A stretch of 64,000 nucleotides of DNA from Microbaculum sp051390635 (GCF_051390635.1 NZ_JBPODT010000001.1:1178001-1242000); one strand, 5' to 3'; shown: positions 36,204 to 45,078, counted from the stretch's first letter. A program made the numbers and translations. The notes: generated by a model not told the origin, from the letters alone.

Positions 36204-37960
36204 AGCGAGCCTGCCGCCACCGCAGGGGGCTTCGAGCCGGCACGCTCGATATAGCCGAGGAACACCCCGGCCACGTCCGTCGGAACGTCGCCCTGAAGCC
36301 CTGCGCGCAGGGACGGCAGATCGCCATGGGCGATCAACCGACCTTCGTGCATGAGCCCGAGGCGGTGACAATAGACGGCTTCCTCCAGGTAGTGCGTCGT
36401 CACGATCACGGCGGCACCAGCCGCTGCCACGGTGCCAATGAGCTGCCAGAAGCGGAAGCGGGCAAGCGGATCGACCCCGGAGGTCGGCTCGTCGAGGAAC
36501 AGCACCGCCGGCCGGTGCAGGAGACTGCAGGCCAACGCGAGGCGCTGGCGAATTGCCCCGGACAGCCGCGCGACCGGGCGTTCCGCAACGCCCGCAAGGT
36601 CGGTCATGTCGGAGGCCCAGCCGATGGCGTCGCGTGCGGCCCGGCGCCGAAGGCCGTATGCGCTCGCGAAAAAGTTCAGGTTCTCGCGCGCCGTGAGGTC
36701 GGGATAGAGCGAGAAGCGCTGCGACATGTAGCCAATGCGACGACGCAAGCGGTCCGGCTGTGCGCCGACATCGATACCGGCGACACGTGCCGCCCCGCTC
36801 GATGGTGGCAACAGCCCGCACAACATTCGTATCAGCGTCGTCTTGCCGGCCCCATTCGCGCCCAGAAGGCCGAAGATCTCGCCGGCGCCGACATCGAGCG
36901 ACACACGGTCCACCGCCACGAAGTCATCGAAGCGGCGGCTCAGCGCGCGGATCCGTACCCGGTCGGACGGCGGCTCGCCTGTGTCCGCGATCGTAATGGG
37001 GTTTGGCGCGACCCGGATGGCATCGGTCGAGACGCCGACGGCGTCGCCACCGTGGAGAACCACGAAGACGTCCTCCATGGTGGGTGTCGCTGGCGTGACC
37101 GGTCCAAGCCGTTCGAGGTCGGCCCGCAGACGGGCCGAGAGCCCCTTGCGCGGGTCCACCGTGAAGCGGATCCCCGTCGGACGCCATTGAAAGCCGATGA
37201 CGTCCGGGGCCCGGATCAGCAGTTCTTCGACTGCGCTCCGGCCGTCTGCCGGCGCCTGGAAGGCGCTACCGGCTGCGCGGCTGCGAAGCGCGTCCGGCGT
37301 ACCGTGCGCGAGGATGCGCCCGGCGTCGAGAAAGGCGAGCCGGTCACATCTCTCGGCCTCGTCCATGTAGGAGGTGGCGAAGACAATGGTGGCCCCGGCG
37401 GAGCGGAAAGACTCCAACATGCGCCAAAGCTCTCGCCGCGACAATGGATCGACGCCGAGCCCCGGCTCATCGAGAAGGAGCAACCGCGGTTCATGCACGA
37501 GATTGGTGCAAAGGGCGAGCTTCTTGCGCATGCCGCCGGATAGCGCGCCCTCGGCACGGTTGAGAAAGGGGGCAAGGCCCGCCATCGCTAGCAACCGCTG
37601 CCGCCGCGCCGCGAAATGCGAAGCCGGGACGTTCCTCGTCTTGGCGGCAAAGGCCAGGTTTTCGGCGACTGTCAGGCGCTCGTAGAGCGTGAAGCCCTGC
37701 GGCATGTAGCCGATCCGGGATGTGACCTGCCGCGCTTGCCGGACCGTATCGAAACCAAGCACGCGACAACGCCCCGCGTTCGGATCCAGGATGGCGGCCA
37801 GGAGTTGTATCAGCGTCGTTTTTCCGGCGCCGTCGGGTCCGACCAGGCCGAAGATCTCGCCGCGCGTGATGCGCAGGTCGATATCCTTGACCGCCCAGGT
37901 CTTCCCGTATTGCCGGCCAAGGCCCCGCGCATCGATTATTTGGTCGACCCGGCTGGCCAT
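36200..37960 (-). CDS. ABC exporter ATPase with two fused nucleotide-binding domains
   Basis: The 586-residue protein contains two complete ABC ATPase domains. Domain 1 has GLVGPDGAGKTTLIQLLAAI, LSGGMRKKLALC and LLLLDEPGLGVDPLSRREL. Domain 2, from about residue 340, has GLLGANGAGKTTLIRMLCGL, LSGAIRQRLALACSLL and VLFLDEPTSGVDPLARFRF. The duplex layout is that of the RbbA/YhiH and YbhF families. In the second signature the usual GG is GA (LSGAIRQRL). It powers export by the two downstream permeases, with which it overlaps, and it lies 9 bp after the HlyD-type gene. Confidence 0.93.
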   Translation of the reverse strand: MASRVDQIIDARGLGRQYGKTWAVKDIDLRITRGEIFGLVGPDGAGKTTLIQLLAAILDPNAGRCRVLGFDTVRQARQVTSRIGYMPQGFTLYERLTVAENLAFAAKTRNVPASHFAARRQRLLAMAGLAPFLNRAEGALSGGMRKKLALCTNLVHEPRLLLLDEPGLGVDPLSRRELWRMLESFRSAGATIVFATSYMDEAERCDRLAFLDAGRILAHGTPDALRSRAAGSAFQAPADGRSAVEELLIRAPDVIGFQWRPTGIRFTVDPRKGLSARLRADLERLGPVTPATPTMEDVFVVLHGGDAVGVSTDAIRVAPNPITIADTGEPPSDRVRIRALSRRFDDFVAVDRVSLDVGAGEIFGLLGANGAGKTTLIRMLCGLLPPSSGAARVAGIDVGAQPDRLRRRIGYMSQRFSLYPDLTARENLNFFASAYGLRRRAARDAIGWASDMTDLAGVAERPVARLSGAIRQRLALACSLLHRPAVLFLDEPTSGVDPLARFRFWQLIGTVAAAGAAVIVTTHYLEEAVYCHRLGLMHEGRLIAHGDLPSLRAGLQGDVPTDVAGVFLGYIERAGSKPPAVAAGSL

Positions 37961-37969
37961 GACAACGCC

Positions 37970-38929
37970 CTATTCCGGTACGCTGAGCCGCTCGGGCCAT
38001 ACCCCGTCGGCTTGCCAGAGTATCCAGGCGTCGGCGGGCATGCCCGGCTTGAGCACGCCATCGACATTGGCGAGAGCGATTGTGACGCCGAACACCATGC
38101 GGGTTCGTTCCTGTGGCATGTGGATGTCGCGCGGCGTAAATTGAGCCTGTTGATCGACCCGTGCCACCGCCCCGTCGAACAGCGTATCGGGGAACGCGTC
38201 GACCCTTACCCGTGTGGTACCCCCGAGCCGTACCTTGCCGATATCCCTCTCGGGGACGAAGATCTTCAGCTCCAGACGGGAAAGATCCATGAGAACCGCG
38301 ACCGTTTGGCCGGGCTGGACGTATTCGCCGACCTCGGTCGCTTTTGCCAACACCGTGCCGGTGATGGGCGCGAAGATGCGCGTCTTGGCGAGCCGGCGTT
38401 CCATGAGGCCGAGCTCTTTTTGCGCGGCGTCGATGCGGGCGTCGAAAGCGCCGATGTCGGCCGCCAGAACGGCGACCCGGCCCCCTGCCTCTTGGAAGGC
38501 GTCCTGCGCCTGCTCGAGCCGCTGCGGCGCAATGGCATCGCGTTTCCGCAGTTCCCGGTAGCGCTCGAGATCGCGCTCGGCCATCTTGAAATGGTGGCGC
38601 GCGACGCTGAGCTCCTTATCCCCCCGCTCCCGGGCACGGCGCAAAGCTTCGATCTCCGCTACAGCTCGGTCTCGTTGCAGAACGGCATCGGCCCTGTCCA
38701 CGCTGACGAGGAACGCGCCGACCTCAACGCGTTCGCCTTCGACGAGACGACTGTCGACGACCCGCCCCCCGACCTCCGCCGCCACGTGGACTTCGGAGCC
38801 CTCGATATGGCCGTTGCCATAGAGGACCGCTTCGGGCAGGGGCTGAGGTTGCAGGAACGTGTACAGGGCATACGAGCCGCCCGCGATGACGAGCAGCGCC
38901 ACCCCCATCCAGAGCCATGTCCTCCGCAT
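37970..38929 (-). CDS. HlyD/YbhG-type membrane fusion protein
   Basis: The 319-residue protein has one N-terminal membrane span (WLWMGVALLVIAGGSYALYT), a lipoyl-like first half (NGHIEGSEVHVAAEVGGRVV), a long coiled coil of about 110 residues (RERGDKELSVARHHFKMAER) and the second lipoyl half (IFAPITGTVLAKATEVGEYV). It would bridge the ABC exporter to the outer membrane. It is the first gene of the four-gene exporter operon (HlyD, double ATPase, permease, permease), a known arrangement in proteobacteria (YhiI-RbbA-YhhJ). Confidence 0.92.
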   Translation of the reverse strand: MRRTWLWMGVALLVIAGGSYALYTFLQPQPLPEAVLYGNGHIEGSEVHVAAEVGGRVVDSRLVEGERVEVGAFLVSVDRADAVLQRDRAVAEIEALRRARERGDKELSVARHHFKMAERDLERYRELRKRDAIAPQRLEQAQDAFQEAGGRVAVLAADIGAFDARIDAAQKELGLMERRLAKTRIFAPITGTVLAKATEVGEYVQPGQTVAVLMDLSRLELKIFVPERDIGKVRLGGTTRVRVDAFPDTLFDGAVARVDQQAQFTPRDIHMPQERTRMVFGVTIALANVDGVLKPGMPADAWILWQADGVWPERLSVPE

Positions 38930-39177
38930 GCCACCACCTCACGGTGGTATTGTTAGCTCAGGTGCCGCATCCGATTTTTAACCGGGATCATAGTTCCAGA
39001 CTTGGTTTCGTCGTAGTCTTCACCTGTCAAGCGGACACGACCGCACAAGAGTGGCTCAACGCGGCCGCAACGGCGGATACCCGCCAAGGCAATTCCCGGG
39101 CGTACCGGCGGGCGACGTGTTGGACTGCATTTCCCGGACATTTCAGCAAGCACGCTCGACGCCGGGCCGCATTCGGA

Positions 39178-39187
39178 TTATCTATAA
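39178..39187. promoter_or_regulatory. BioR box upstream of bioR
   Basis: TTATCTATAA is an exact match to the alphaproteobacterial BioR operator TTATMKATAA. It ends four bases before the bioR start codon, so the bound repressor would block transcription or initiation directly, giving autoregulation. Confidence 0.85.
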
Positions 39188-39191
39188 TCCC

Positions 39192-39842
39192 ATGTCGAAT
39201 GCCAAATCAGAGCCTCTTGCCGCACGCATCAGCCGCGAACTCGCCAGCCGCATCATCTCCGGACAGATCGAAGCGGGCGCGCGACTGCGGCAGGATCACA
39301 TCGCCGAGGAATTCGGCGCTAGCCATGTGCCGGTCCGCGAGGCGTTCCGTCGACTTGAAGCGCAGGGGCTGGTTGAAAGCGAGCCGCACCGGGGCGTTCG
39401 CGTGGCGGGCTTCAGCCTGGAGGAGGTGCGCGAGGTCGCGGAAATGCGGGCCGCGCTCGAGGTTCTTGCCCTTCGCAATGCCGCGCCGCATCTGACCAAG
39501 GCCATCCTCGACGAGGCGGAGGAAGCCACGCGCGCTGGAGACCACGCGGGCGATGTTCAGGCCTGGGAAGAAGCCAACCGCAAGTTCCATCGGCTGATCA
39601 TCACCCCCTGCGGCATGCCCCGGCTGCTCAGAACCATCGAAGACCTGCACGCCGCGAGCGCCCGCTTCCTGTTCTCCGGCTGGCGCGCGGAATGGGAAAC
39701 GCCGACGGACCGCGATCACAGGGCAATCCTGGCCGCCCTGCGCTCGGGCGACATCGAGGCCGCTACGGCTTTGCTTGCACGACATGTGCAATGGATCGGA
39801 AAAATGCCGAAGCGGCAGAACGCTCTCGGCGACCGTTCGTAA
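39192..39842 (+). CDS. bioR: GntR-family regulator of biotin genes, BioR
   Basis: The 216-residue protein has an N-terminal winged helix (ARISRELASRIISGQIEAGA, LRQDHIAEEFGASHVPVREA, FRRLEAQGLVESEPHRGVRV) and an FCD-type helical effector domain (EMRAALEVLALRNAA, NRKFHRLIITPCGM). The BioR identity rests on the two TTATCTATAA boxes, one before this gene and one before bioY. BioR represses biotin synthesis and uptake genes in many alphaproteobacteria. The start at 39192 follows the operator immediately, and no good ribosome site is visible there, so the message may be leaderless or poorly translated. It is divergent from the HlyD gene. Confidence 0.88.
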   Translation: MSNAKSEPLAARISRELASRIISGQIEAGARLRQDHIAEEFGASHVPVREAFRRLEAQGLVESEPHRGVRVAGFSLEEVREVAEMRAALEVLALRNAAPHLTKAILDEAEEATRAGDHAGDVQAWEEANRKFHRLIITPCGMPRLLRTIEDLHAASARFLFSGWRAEWETPTDRDHRAILAALRSGDIEAATALLARHVQWIGKMPKRQNALGDRS

Positions 39843-40002
39843 GGGCTTTCTCGCCCTGGCGGCGGAGCACGGCTTGCCATCCGAGCACGCCCGTTTTCAA
39901 TTCAAAATCGCGGGTCTGCTTCATCCGGAGGCCCCCTATGCGCGCGTCGGCCTTGCAATGCGCGAGGTTCTGTGGCCTATCATTAGCGATAGAGTTGCAA
40001 GA

Positions 40003-40012
40003 TTATCTATAA
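40003..40012. promoter_or_regulatory. BioR box upstream of bioY
   Basis: This is a second exact TTATCTATAA, 18 bases before the bioY start and overlapping a TATAAT (40008-40013) that could be its -10 element. Occupancy by BioR would shut off bioY and the downstream DUF1284 gene when biotin is plentiful. Confidence 0.85.
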
Positions 40013-40030
40013 TCCTGAAAGGACCCACGC

Positions 40031-40621
40031 GTGAACGCTTCAGCCACCGTAAGCCTCAAGCCGACCTTCAGCCCTCTCGATCTGCAGAACCGCCCTCTGG
40101 CCTGGAAGATCGGGGCAGTGTTCTTCGGCAGCCTCTTCCTGGCGCTCTCCTCCTACATCGAAGTGCCGATGTTCCCCGTTCCCATGACGATGCAGACCTT
40201 TGCCGTCGCGTTGGTGGGAGCGCTCTATGGCTGGCGTCTCGGCGGCCTTACCATTACCGCGTGGCTGGTCGAAGGCGCGCTTGGCATGCCGGTGCTCGCC
40301 GGAGGCGCCGCCGGCGCACATCACTTCGTCGGCCCGACCGGCGGTTATCTCTTCGCCTTCCCGGTTGCGGGCATGGCCATGGGCTGGCTGGCCGAACAGG
40401 GCTGGAACGGACGGCGCGTCGGCCTGGCCTTTGTCGGCATGCTGATCAGCAACGCGATCTGCCTCGTTCTCGGCGCGGCCTGGCTGGCGGTCCTCATCGG
40501 TCTGGAGCCGGCGATCATGGCCGGGGTCGTACCCTTCGTCGTCGGCGCGATCCTCAAGTCCGCACTTGGGGCAGCGACCCTGAAGGCCATGGCTCGCGGA
40601 CCGAAGCGCGCCGCCGTATGA
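40031..40621 (+). CDS. bioY: Biotin transporter substrate-binding S component BioY
   Basis: The 196-residue membrane protein has six spans and the BioY signature: VPMFPVPMTMQTFAVALVGA, LYGWRLGGLTITAWLVEGAL and GPTGGYLFAFPVAGMAMGWL. The start is a GTG preceded by AAAGGA. BioY captures biotin, alone or with an ECF energising module; no bioM or bioN gene is adjacent. The stop overlaps the next start (ATGA). Uptake of biotin fits with the two biotin-carrier proteins encoded at 55.8 and 63.7 kb. Confidence 0.95.
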   Translation: MNASATVSLKPTFSPLDLQNRPLAWKIGAVFFGSLFLALSSYIEVPMFPVPMTMQTFAVALVGALYGWRLGGLTITAWLVEGALGMPVLAGGAAGAHHFVGPTGGYLFAFPVAGMAMGWLAEQGWNGRRVGLAFVGMLISNAICLVLGAAWLAVLIGLEPAIMAGVVPFVVGAILKSALGAATLKAMARGPKRAAV

Positions 40622-41055
40622 CGGTGCGGCTGCGCCCGCACCATCTTCTCTGTATCCTGACCTACGCAGGAAAGGGCTACAGCCCCGCTTTCACGGCCAA
40701 CCTGACCGTGATCGCGGGGCGCCTCGCCGCGGGGGAAGAGATCGAAATCGTCGCGGGGCCGGACGACGTCTGCGCCCCGCTTCTCGCCGATCCCGAGCCA
40801 CATTGCCACCGTTGCAGCGTGACCGAGCGGGATCGGGCTGCCGCGACAGACGTCGGCAGACTGTTAGGCAAGCCGATCGCATCCGGAGACGGGTTGGTGC
40901 TGGATGACACACGCCTTCGACTGCTCCGCGCAGCTTTTTCGGCCGGCCAGATCCGATCCGCGTGTCGCGACTGCGAATGGGCCGACCTCTGCACCTCGCT
41001 TGCGGAGGACGGCTATGCCGATACGGTCTTGGCCGGTCGGTCGCCCCAAGGATAG
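40618..41055 (+). CDS. DUF1284 cysteine-rich protein
   Basis: The 145-residue protein begins VRLRPHHLLCILTYAGKGYS, the DUF1284 hallmark. It has further cysteines in GPDDVCAPL, PHCHRCSV and SACRDCEWADLC, suggesting an Fe-S or zinc site. It overlaps bioY by 4 bp and lies behind the BioR box, so it is co-regulated with biotin uptake. Its function is unknown. Biotin synthase needs Fe-S clusters, so a connection to biotin metabolism is possible but is inference. Confidence 0.85.
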   Translation: MTVRLRPHHLLCILTYAGKGYSPAFTANLTVIAGRLAAGEEIEIVAGPDDVCAPLLADPEPHCHRCSVTERDRAAATDVGRLLGKPIASGDGLVLDDTRLRLLRAAFSAGQIRSACRDCEWADLCTSLAEDGYADTVLAGRSPQG

Positions 41056-41207
41056 TCACTAGCTATCTGCCCCCGGCAGGGGCCGCCATGTCAGGCCCAC
41101 ACTCTTGACGACACAGACGCGATCCCCTCCGTTCGAACGGGGCGCTGATTGCGCGATAACGCTAGGTTCCCGAGCCGATCGAAATATCCGCACGGGAACA
41201 CCGCCTT

Positions 41208-41714
41208 ATGAAGAAGCGCATCCTAGCCGGCATCCTGCTGGTTTCGTCCGTCCAGTTCGCCGCCGCAATGGAAACGATCGGAACGATCACGGCGACGGTC
41301 GGCGACGAAGCGCAACAGTGGAAGATCCTGGGCTCCGACGGCAACGATGCCATGGCCAAGGCCTACAAGATCGGGCCCGTGACCTCCCTCGAAATTCACG
41401 GCGGCGGTCAGGGCCAACTGGTGATCGAAGCGATCTTCGCGGGGTCTCTGTCGCCGGATTCCCGCCCTCAAGAAGTCACCGTCGTCCTGTTTCCGAAAGG
41501 CGAAGGCTTCATGGGCGCGCGCTGGACGTCCGAAGGGGCCGGCAGCGATCCGCAGGTGACGTTCGACGCATTGGAGGTCGGCGACGAGTCCGGCCGGGCC
41601 GAAGGCAGTTTCGCAGCGCGACTGTGCCGGGCACAAGGTTTCGGGGACGCCGACACGGCGGACTGCAGGGACATTTCCGGTCGTTTCGCCACCCGACTCG
41701 CCGTCGAGAAATGA
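41208..41714 (+). CDS. Exported protein of unknown function (1 of 4)
   Basis: The 168-residue protein has a signal peptide (ILAGILLVSSVQFAAAM) and a mostly beta mature part starting ETIGTITATVGDEAQQWKIL. Two cysteines near the end (LCRAQGFGDADTADCRD) could form a disulfide. Not recognised as a named family. Its stop overlaps the next start (ATGA), so the two are coupled. It heads a run of four small exported proteins on the plus strand. Confidence 0.75.
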   Translation: MKKRILAGILLVSSVQFAAAMETIGTITATVGDEAQQWKILGSDGNDAMAKAYKIGPVTSLEIHGGGQGQLVIEAIFAGSLSPDSRPQEVTVVLFPKGEGFMGARWTSEGAGSDPQVTFDALEVGDESGRAEGSFAARLCRAQGFGDADTADCRDISGRFATRLAVEK

Positions 41715-42328
41715 TCCGCGTGACCAGCATGCCTGCCTTGGCCCGCTGCGGCGGCATCCTGTTTGTCGGGCTCGCTCTGGCAGCCACGGTTATTGCACCG
41801 TCGCGGCCGGATGCCGACCCCTCACCGATGTGCGGCAAGGCCGGCGCGCGCGAATGGGCATCGATCCGGCGGGATCTCGTCGGCTCCTGGCAGATAGAAC
41901 ACCAGGCCGGCTTTTTCCGGCTGGGGCCCATCGTCCAGGGTTTCCCCGCCGCCGATGACAATGATGTGCTGTCAATTGCCGAACAGGGCGACAAGCTCGC
42001 GCTGACCCACCCGGACATGCGCGAGCCAATGGTCCTGCAGCTAACGGACGAAAAGGCGTGGAGCCTCGACACCTCCGCTCCCTATGAGCCTGTGCCGGTG
42101 CTGACGCCTGACGATGTGGCGATGGTCGTCGACTGCGATCAGACGAACCTGCCGCGGCTCATCGGCAAGACATCCTACACCCTGGACGGCATCCGTATGG
42201 ACATGACGTACCGGATGATGGTTGCCGATCGGTCCACCATTTTTGGCGTCATGGAACTTATCGGCACGGGCAACGGCGTGACCATTACCGCTAGCCGTAC
42301 GGTCTGGATGCGCGCGGTCGGCCAATGA
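41711..42328 (+). CDS. Exported protein of unknown function (2 of 4)
   Basis: The 205-residue protein has a hydrophobic N-terminus (GGILFVGLALAATVIAPSRP) and a mature domain with VGSWQIEHQAGFFRLGPIVQ, TLDGIRMDMTYRMMVADRST and MELIGTGNGVTITASRTVWM, a beta-rich lipocalin-like composition. Not recognised as a family. It is translationally coupled to the gene before it. Confidence 0.72.
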   Translation: MIRVTSMPALARCGGILFVGLALAATVIAPSRPDADPSPMCGKAGAREWASIRRDLVGSWQIEHQAGFFRLGPIVQGFPAADDNDVLSIAEQGDKLALTHPDMREPMVLQLTDEKAWSLDTSAPYEPVPVLTPDDVAMVVDCDQTNLPRLIGKTSYTLDGIRMDMTYRMMVADRSTIFGVMELIGTGNGVTITASRTVWMRAVGQ

Positions 42329-42388
42329 GCCCCATGCCCCCCAGTCCATGCGAAGTGGCGGCGCGACATGACATCGGAGGGACGGAAA

Positions 42389-42775
42389 ATGCTTCGGACA
42401 TCGGGCGTCGCGATAGTGCTGCTCGGTCTCGGCCTTGCGCAGGCCGCCGCGCAGATCAGGGACGGGGTTTATGACGCCTTCGATTGCACCGTCCCGGTGA
42501 GCGACCAGCGCATCGCCATACGCGGTAACGATCTGCTCTTCTATGAAACCACCTGCCGCCTCGGCGCGCCCGCACCGGTCGAGGGCATGGAGGGCGGGGC
42601 TCTCTATTGGGCGGACTGCACGGGCGAAGGCGAGACGTGGCGAGAGCGCTTCCTGCTGAAACACCACGTCTCCGGCGCATTGCTGGTCGCCGGTTCACAT
42701 TGGTTCGACAGGCACGAGTTGTGCGAAGCCCGCTCGCCCGAGGACGAAGCCACCCTTGGAGCGGGCCAGAGATAG
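42389..42775 (+). CDS. Exported protein of unknown function (3 of 4)
   Basis: The 128-residue protein has a signal peptide (SGVAIVLLGLGLAQAAA) and four cysteines in the mature part (FDCTV, TTCRL, ADCTGE, HELCEA), likely two disulfides. The start at 42389 is preceded by GGAGGGACGG. Not recognised as a family. Same strand and type as its neighbours, with a 60-bp gap upstream. Confidence 0.72.
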   Translation: MLRTSGVAIVLLGLGLAQAAAQIRDGVYDAFDCTVPVSDQRIAIRGNDLLFYETTCRLGAPAPVEGMEGGALYWADCTGEGETWRERFLLKHHVSGALLVAGSHWFDRHELCEARSPEDEATLGAGQR

Positions 42776-42813
42776 GACGATCCGTTGTGCCGAAACGCGC
42801 GAGGAGCACACAA

Positions 42814-43317
42814 ATGAAACCGATAGTCATGGCTTTCGCGATCGGCCTGGCCGCTGGGCCTGCCCTGGCCGACGAGCCTGGCGGCCGGATCACGGGCAAC
42901 ATCGGCGACAGGCCGGTCACGGTGGAGGTCTGGCGTGCTCAGTCGGACGCATATGGGGATGCCGAAAGGGGGGGCGTTTCGATCTACACCCGCCACATCG
43001 CCCCGGACAACGGGCTCGGACGCCTCTCCCTGGGCTTCGAAGGCACGTTCACGGAACCGTTCAACATCGAATTGTCCATCGCTGGCGTCGGCAACGATCC
43101 CAAGCCACATATCAACGGCTACTGGGAGGCCGACGAAGACGCCCTGACGTTGAGCATCGCCCGCAGCGAGGTTCGCGACAATTTGCTGGCGATCAGCGGC
43201 ACGGTTTCCGGAGATCTGGTCTTCCGGCCGCAAGCCGACCGGAACACGCCCGTGGCGGCGCCGGGCGACAGCCTCTCCGTCACCCTAGATTTCGATGCCA
43301 GGCTGGAGGTGTATTGA
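42814..43317 (+). CDS. Exported protein of unknown function (4 of 4)
   Basis: The 167-residue protein has a signal peptide (VMAFAIGLAAGPALA) and a beta-rich mature domain (GRITGNIGDRPVTVEVWRAQ; LSLGFEGTFTEPFNIELSIA). The opening GxITGxIGDRPVT shape resembles the first protein of this set (ETIGTITATVGD), which hints at a common fold. The start follows GAGGAGC. Not recognised as a family. Confidence 0.72.
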   Translation: MKPIVMAFAIGLAAGPALADEPGGRITGNIGDRPVTVEVWRAQSDAYGDAERGGVSIYTRHIAPDNGLGRLSLGFEGTFTEPFNIELSIAGVGNDPKPHINGYWEADEDALTLSIARSEVRDNLLAISGTVSGDLVFRPQADRNTPVAAPGDSLSVTLDFDARLEVY

Positions 43318-43432
43318 GATAGGCGGCAGCGCCATGACGACGCACCAGCCCTCCGGGAACAGCCTGGATTCGCTCCGAAAAAGTGAAGGGCGGGACGCCG
43401 GACAAAACGCACGACGTCCATATGACCGCACC

Positions 43433-44395
43433 TCACGCCTTCACGGGAATCGGCGAATACCCCAGCGCCTTCTCTTTGAGCTGGCGGAATTTTTTTGACA
43501 TCTGTTCGAGCCGCGCATCCCATTCTGGATCCGGGGTCTGTCCCTCGGTCGTGCGGAAATAGACCTGCATGAGGCACGCGATGGCAAACGGTTCGAAAAT
43601 CGCGGCCTTCACGCTCCAGGCGAATATCAGGGCGAAAACGAAGCCGCCCGCCGACCAGTTGCCGGGCATCAGGTAGACGACGCCAGCGGCGGGCGCCAGC
43701 ATGAGCACGAAGACGAGCGCACTCAGGCCATAGACGAAAAGCGTGAGCCACGCGGCATTCTTGAGCATCACCTTGTAGTTCTGCCCGTAAAGGACCAGCC
43801 CCTCGCGGGCCGATTCCCAGGGGTTCGCCTGCCCGGACCGGATCATGTGGGCGAGGATCACCTCGTCGACGAAACCGACGGCCACACGCAGAAACGCCTC
43901 GACGATCGTCATCAACTGCTTGACCCCCTGGATGGGGATGAACGACAGGATCCCGCGGACCAGCACCGAGATCGCCCGGATGACGCCCTTGACTATCTGG
44001 TCGATGGCGAACAGCAGGCTTGCCTGCGCGAAACGCTCCTTGACGACCGCGGTGGCATGGGTGATTTGCGATCGGCCCGCCGGCAGTTCCCGGCCGGAGA
44101 TGAGCTCGACCAGCACGGCGATATGTCCGGCCTTGGCGAGATACAGAATATATTCGCGCGCCCAATACATGATTGCGCCAACGACGCCGAAGCCGCCGAT
44201 GGCGCCCCAGAAAGTCGTCTGCGCCTGAAAGTCGGGTTCGCCGAAGGCACCGACCCCATAACCGATGCCTGCCCCGGCCCCGGTAACGACGACATAGGCC
44301 AGCGCCGCCCCGAAATAGATGGCCCCCCGCAACACGATGAACGGCATGGTGCGAACCATCAGGCTAATCGCCTGCCCGATACTGAAATCCCACAT
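43433..44395 (-). CDS. Multispan membrane protein of unknown function
   Basis: The protein of about 320 residues has five or six hydrophobic segments (AIYFGAALAYVVVTGAGAGI, GAIGGFGVVGAIMYW, ALVFVLMLAPAAGVVYLMPG, FVFALIFAWSVKAAIFEPFA) and a charged C-terminus (EQMSKKFRQLKEKA). The ATG at 44393-44395 (MWDFSIGQAISLMVRTMPFI) has AGGA at a good distance. An upstream in-frame ATG at 44452 would add 19 charged residues. No family is recognised with certainty. It is divergent from the redox-sensor operon. Confidence 0.75.
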   Translation of the reverse strand: MWDFSIGQAISLMVRTMPFIVLRGAIYFGAALAYVVVTGAGAGIGYGVGAFGEPDFQAQTTFWGAIGGFGVVGAIMYWAREYILYLAKAGHIAVLVELISGRELPAGRSQITHATAVVKERFAQASLLFAIDQIVKGVIRAISVLVRGILSFIPIQGVKQLMTIVEAFLRVAVGFVDEVILAHMIRSGQANPWESAREGLVLYGQNYKVMLKNAAWLTLFVYGLSALVFVLMLAPAAGVVYLMPGNWSAGGFVFALIFAWSVKAAIFEPFAIACLMQVYFRTTEGQTPDPEWDARLEQMSKKFRQLKEKALGYSPIPVKA

Positions 44396-44565
44396 ATGTT
44401 CCTGACCGTATAGCCGAATCGAATCCCTGTCCGACCGACGGTAATCGCGCATCGGCTGCGGCGCCCCCTCTGTTCGGAGGGGACGCGGTGACGGTTTCAA
44501 GCTATTCAGTAAGGTGCGATCGACGGGCCGTCCGAACGCAAGAGAAGCATGGAGGAACCTGGGGA

Positions 44566-45078
44566 GTGGCGTCAGCGAAGTTTGCAATCATCCTGATCGG
44601 ATTTACCGTGCTCGCCCAAGCGGCTCAGGCAGGGACGAACGGCCTTGACGCTCCTGCCGGCCCGGTGGTGCTCGAGGTGCGCGGCAATATTGGCCGAACC
44701 AATACCGAGAGCGCGGCACGGTTCGACCTGGACATGCTCAAGTCCCTGCCGCAACGCGCGCTGGAAACCTCGACCACCGTCACCGACGGTGTGCGCCGGT
44801 TCGACGGCTTTCTGATGCGGGATCTGCTCGCGCTGGTGGAAGCGGACGGTGGAACCGTCACGGCAATCGCGCTCAACGACTATGTCATCGATATTCCGGC
44901 GGATGATTTCACTCGCTTCGATGTGCTTGTCGCCTTCGAGATGGACGGAGACGCGCTTCATGTGAGCGACAAGGGACCGCTCTGGATCGTCTATCCGCGC
45001 GATGATCACCGCGAGTTGCAGGATATCCGCTACGACTATCGCTGGGTCTGGCAGCTCTATCGGCTGGAGATCAGGTAA
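44566..45078 (+). CDS. Exported protein with molybdopterin-oxidoreductase-like domain, no Mo-ligand Cys
   Basis: The protein of about 170 residues has a signal peptide (FAIILIGFTVLAQAAQA) and a domain resembling the core of sulfite-oxidase-type molybdopterin proteins: RFDLDMLKSLPQRALETSTT, VRRFDGFLMRDLLALVE, IALNDYVIDIPADDF and GPLWIVYPRDDH. The mature protein contains no cysteine, so it cannot hold molybdenum through the usual Cys ligand. The GTG start at 44566 has GGAGGA ahead of it. Its stop overlaps the histidine kinase start by one base, so it is probably a periplasmic sensing partner of that kinase. Confidence 0.78.
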   Translation: MASAKFAIILIGFTVLAQAAQAGTNGLDAPAGPVVLEVRGNIGRTNTESAARFDLDMLKSLPQRALETSTTVTDGVRRFDGFLMRDLLALVEADGGTVTAIALNDYVIDIPADDFTRFDVLVAFEMDGDALHVSDKGPLWIVYPRDDHRELQDIRYDYRWVWQLYRLEIR

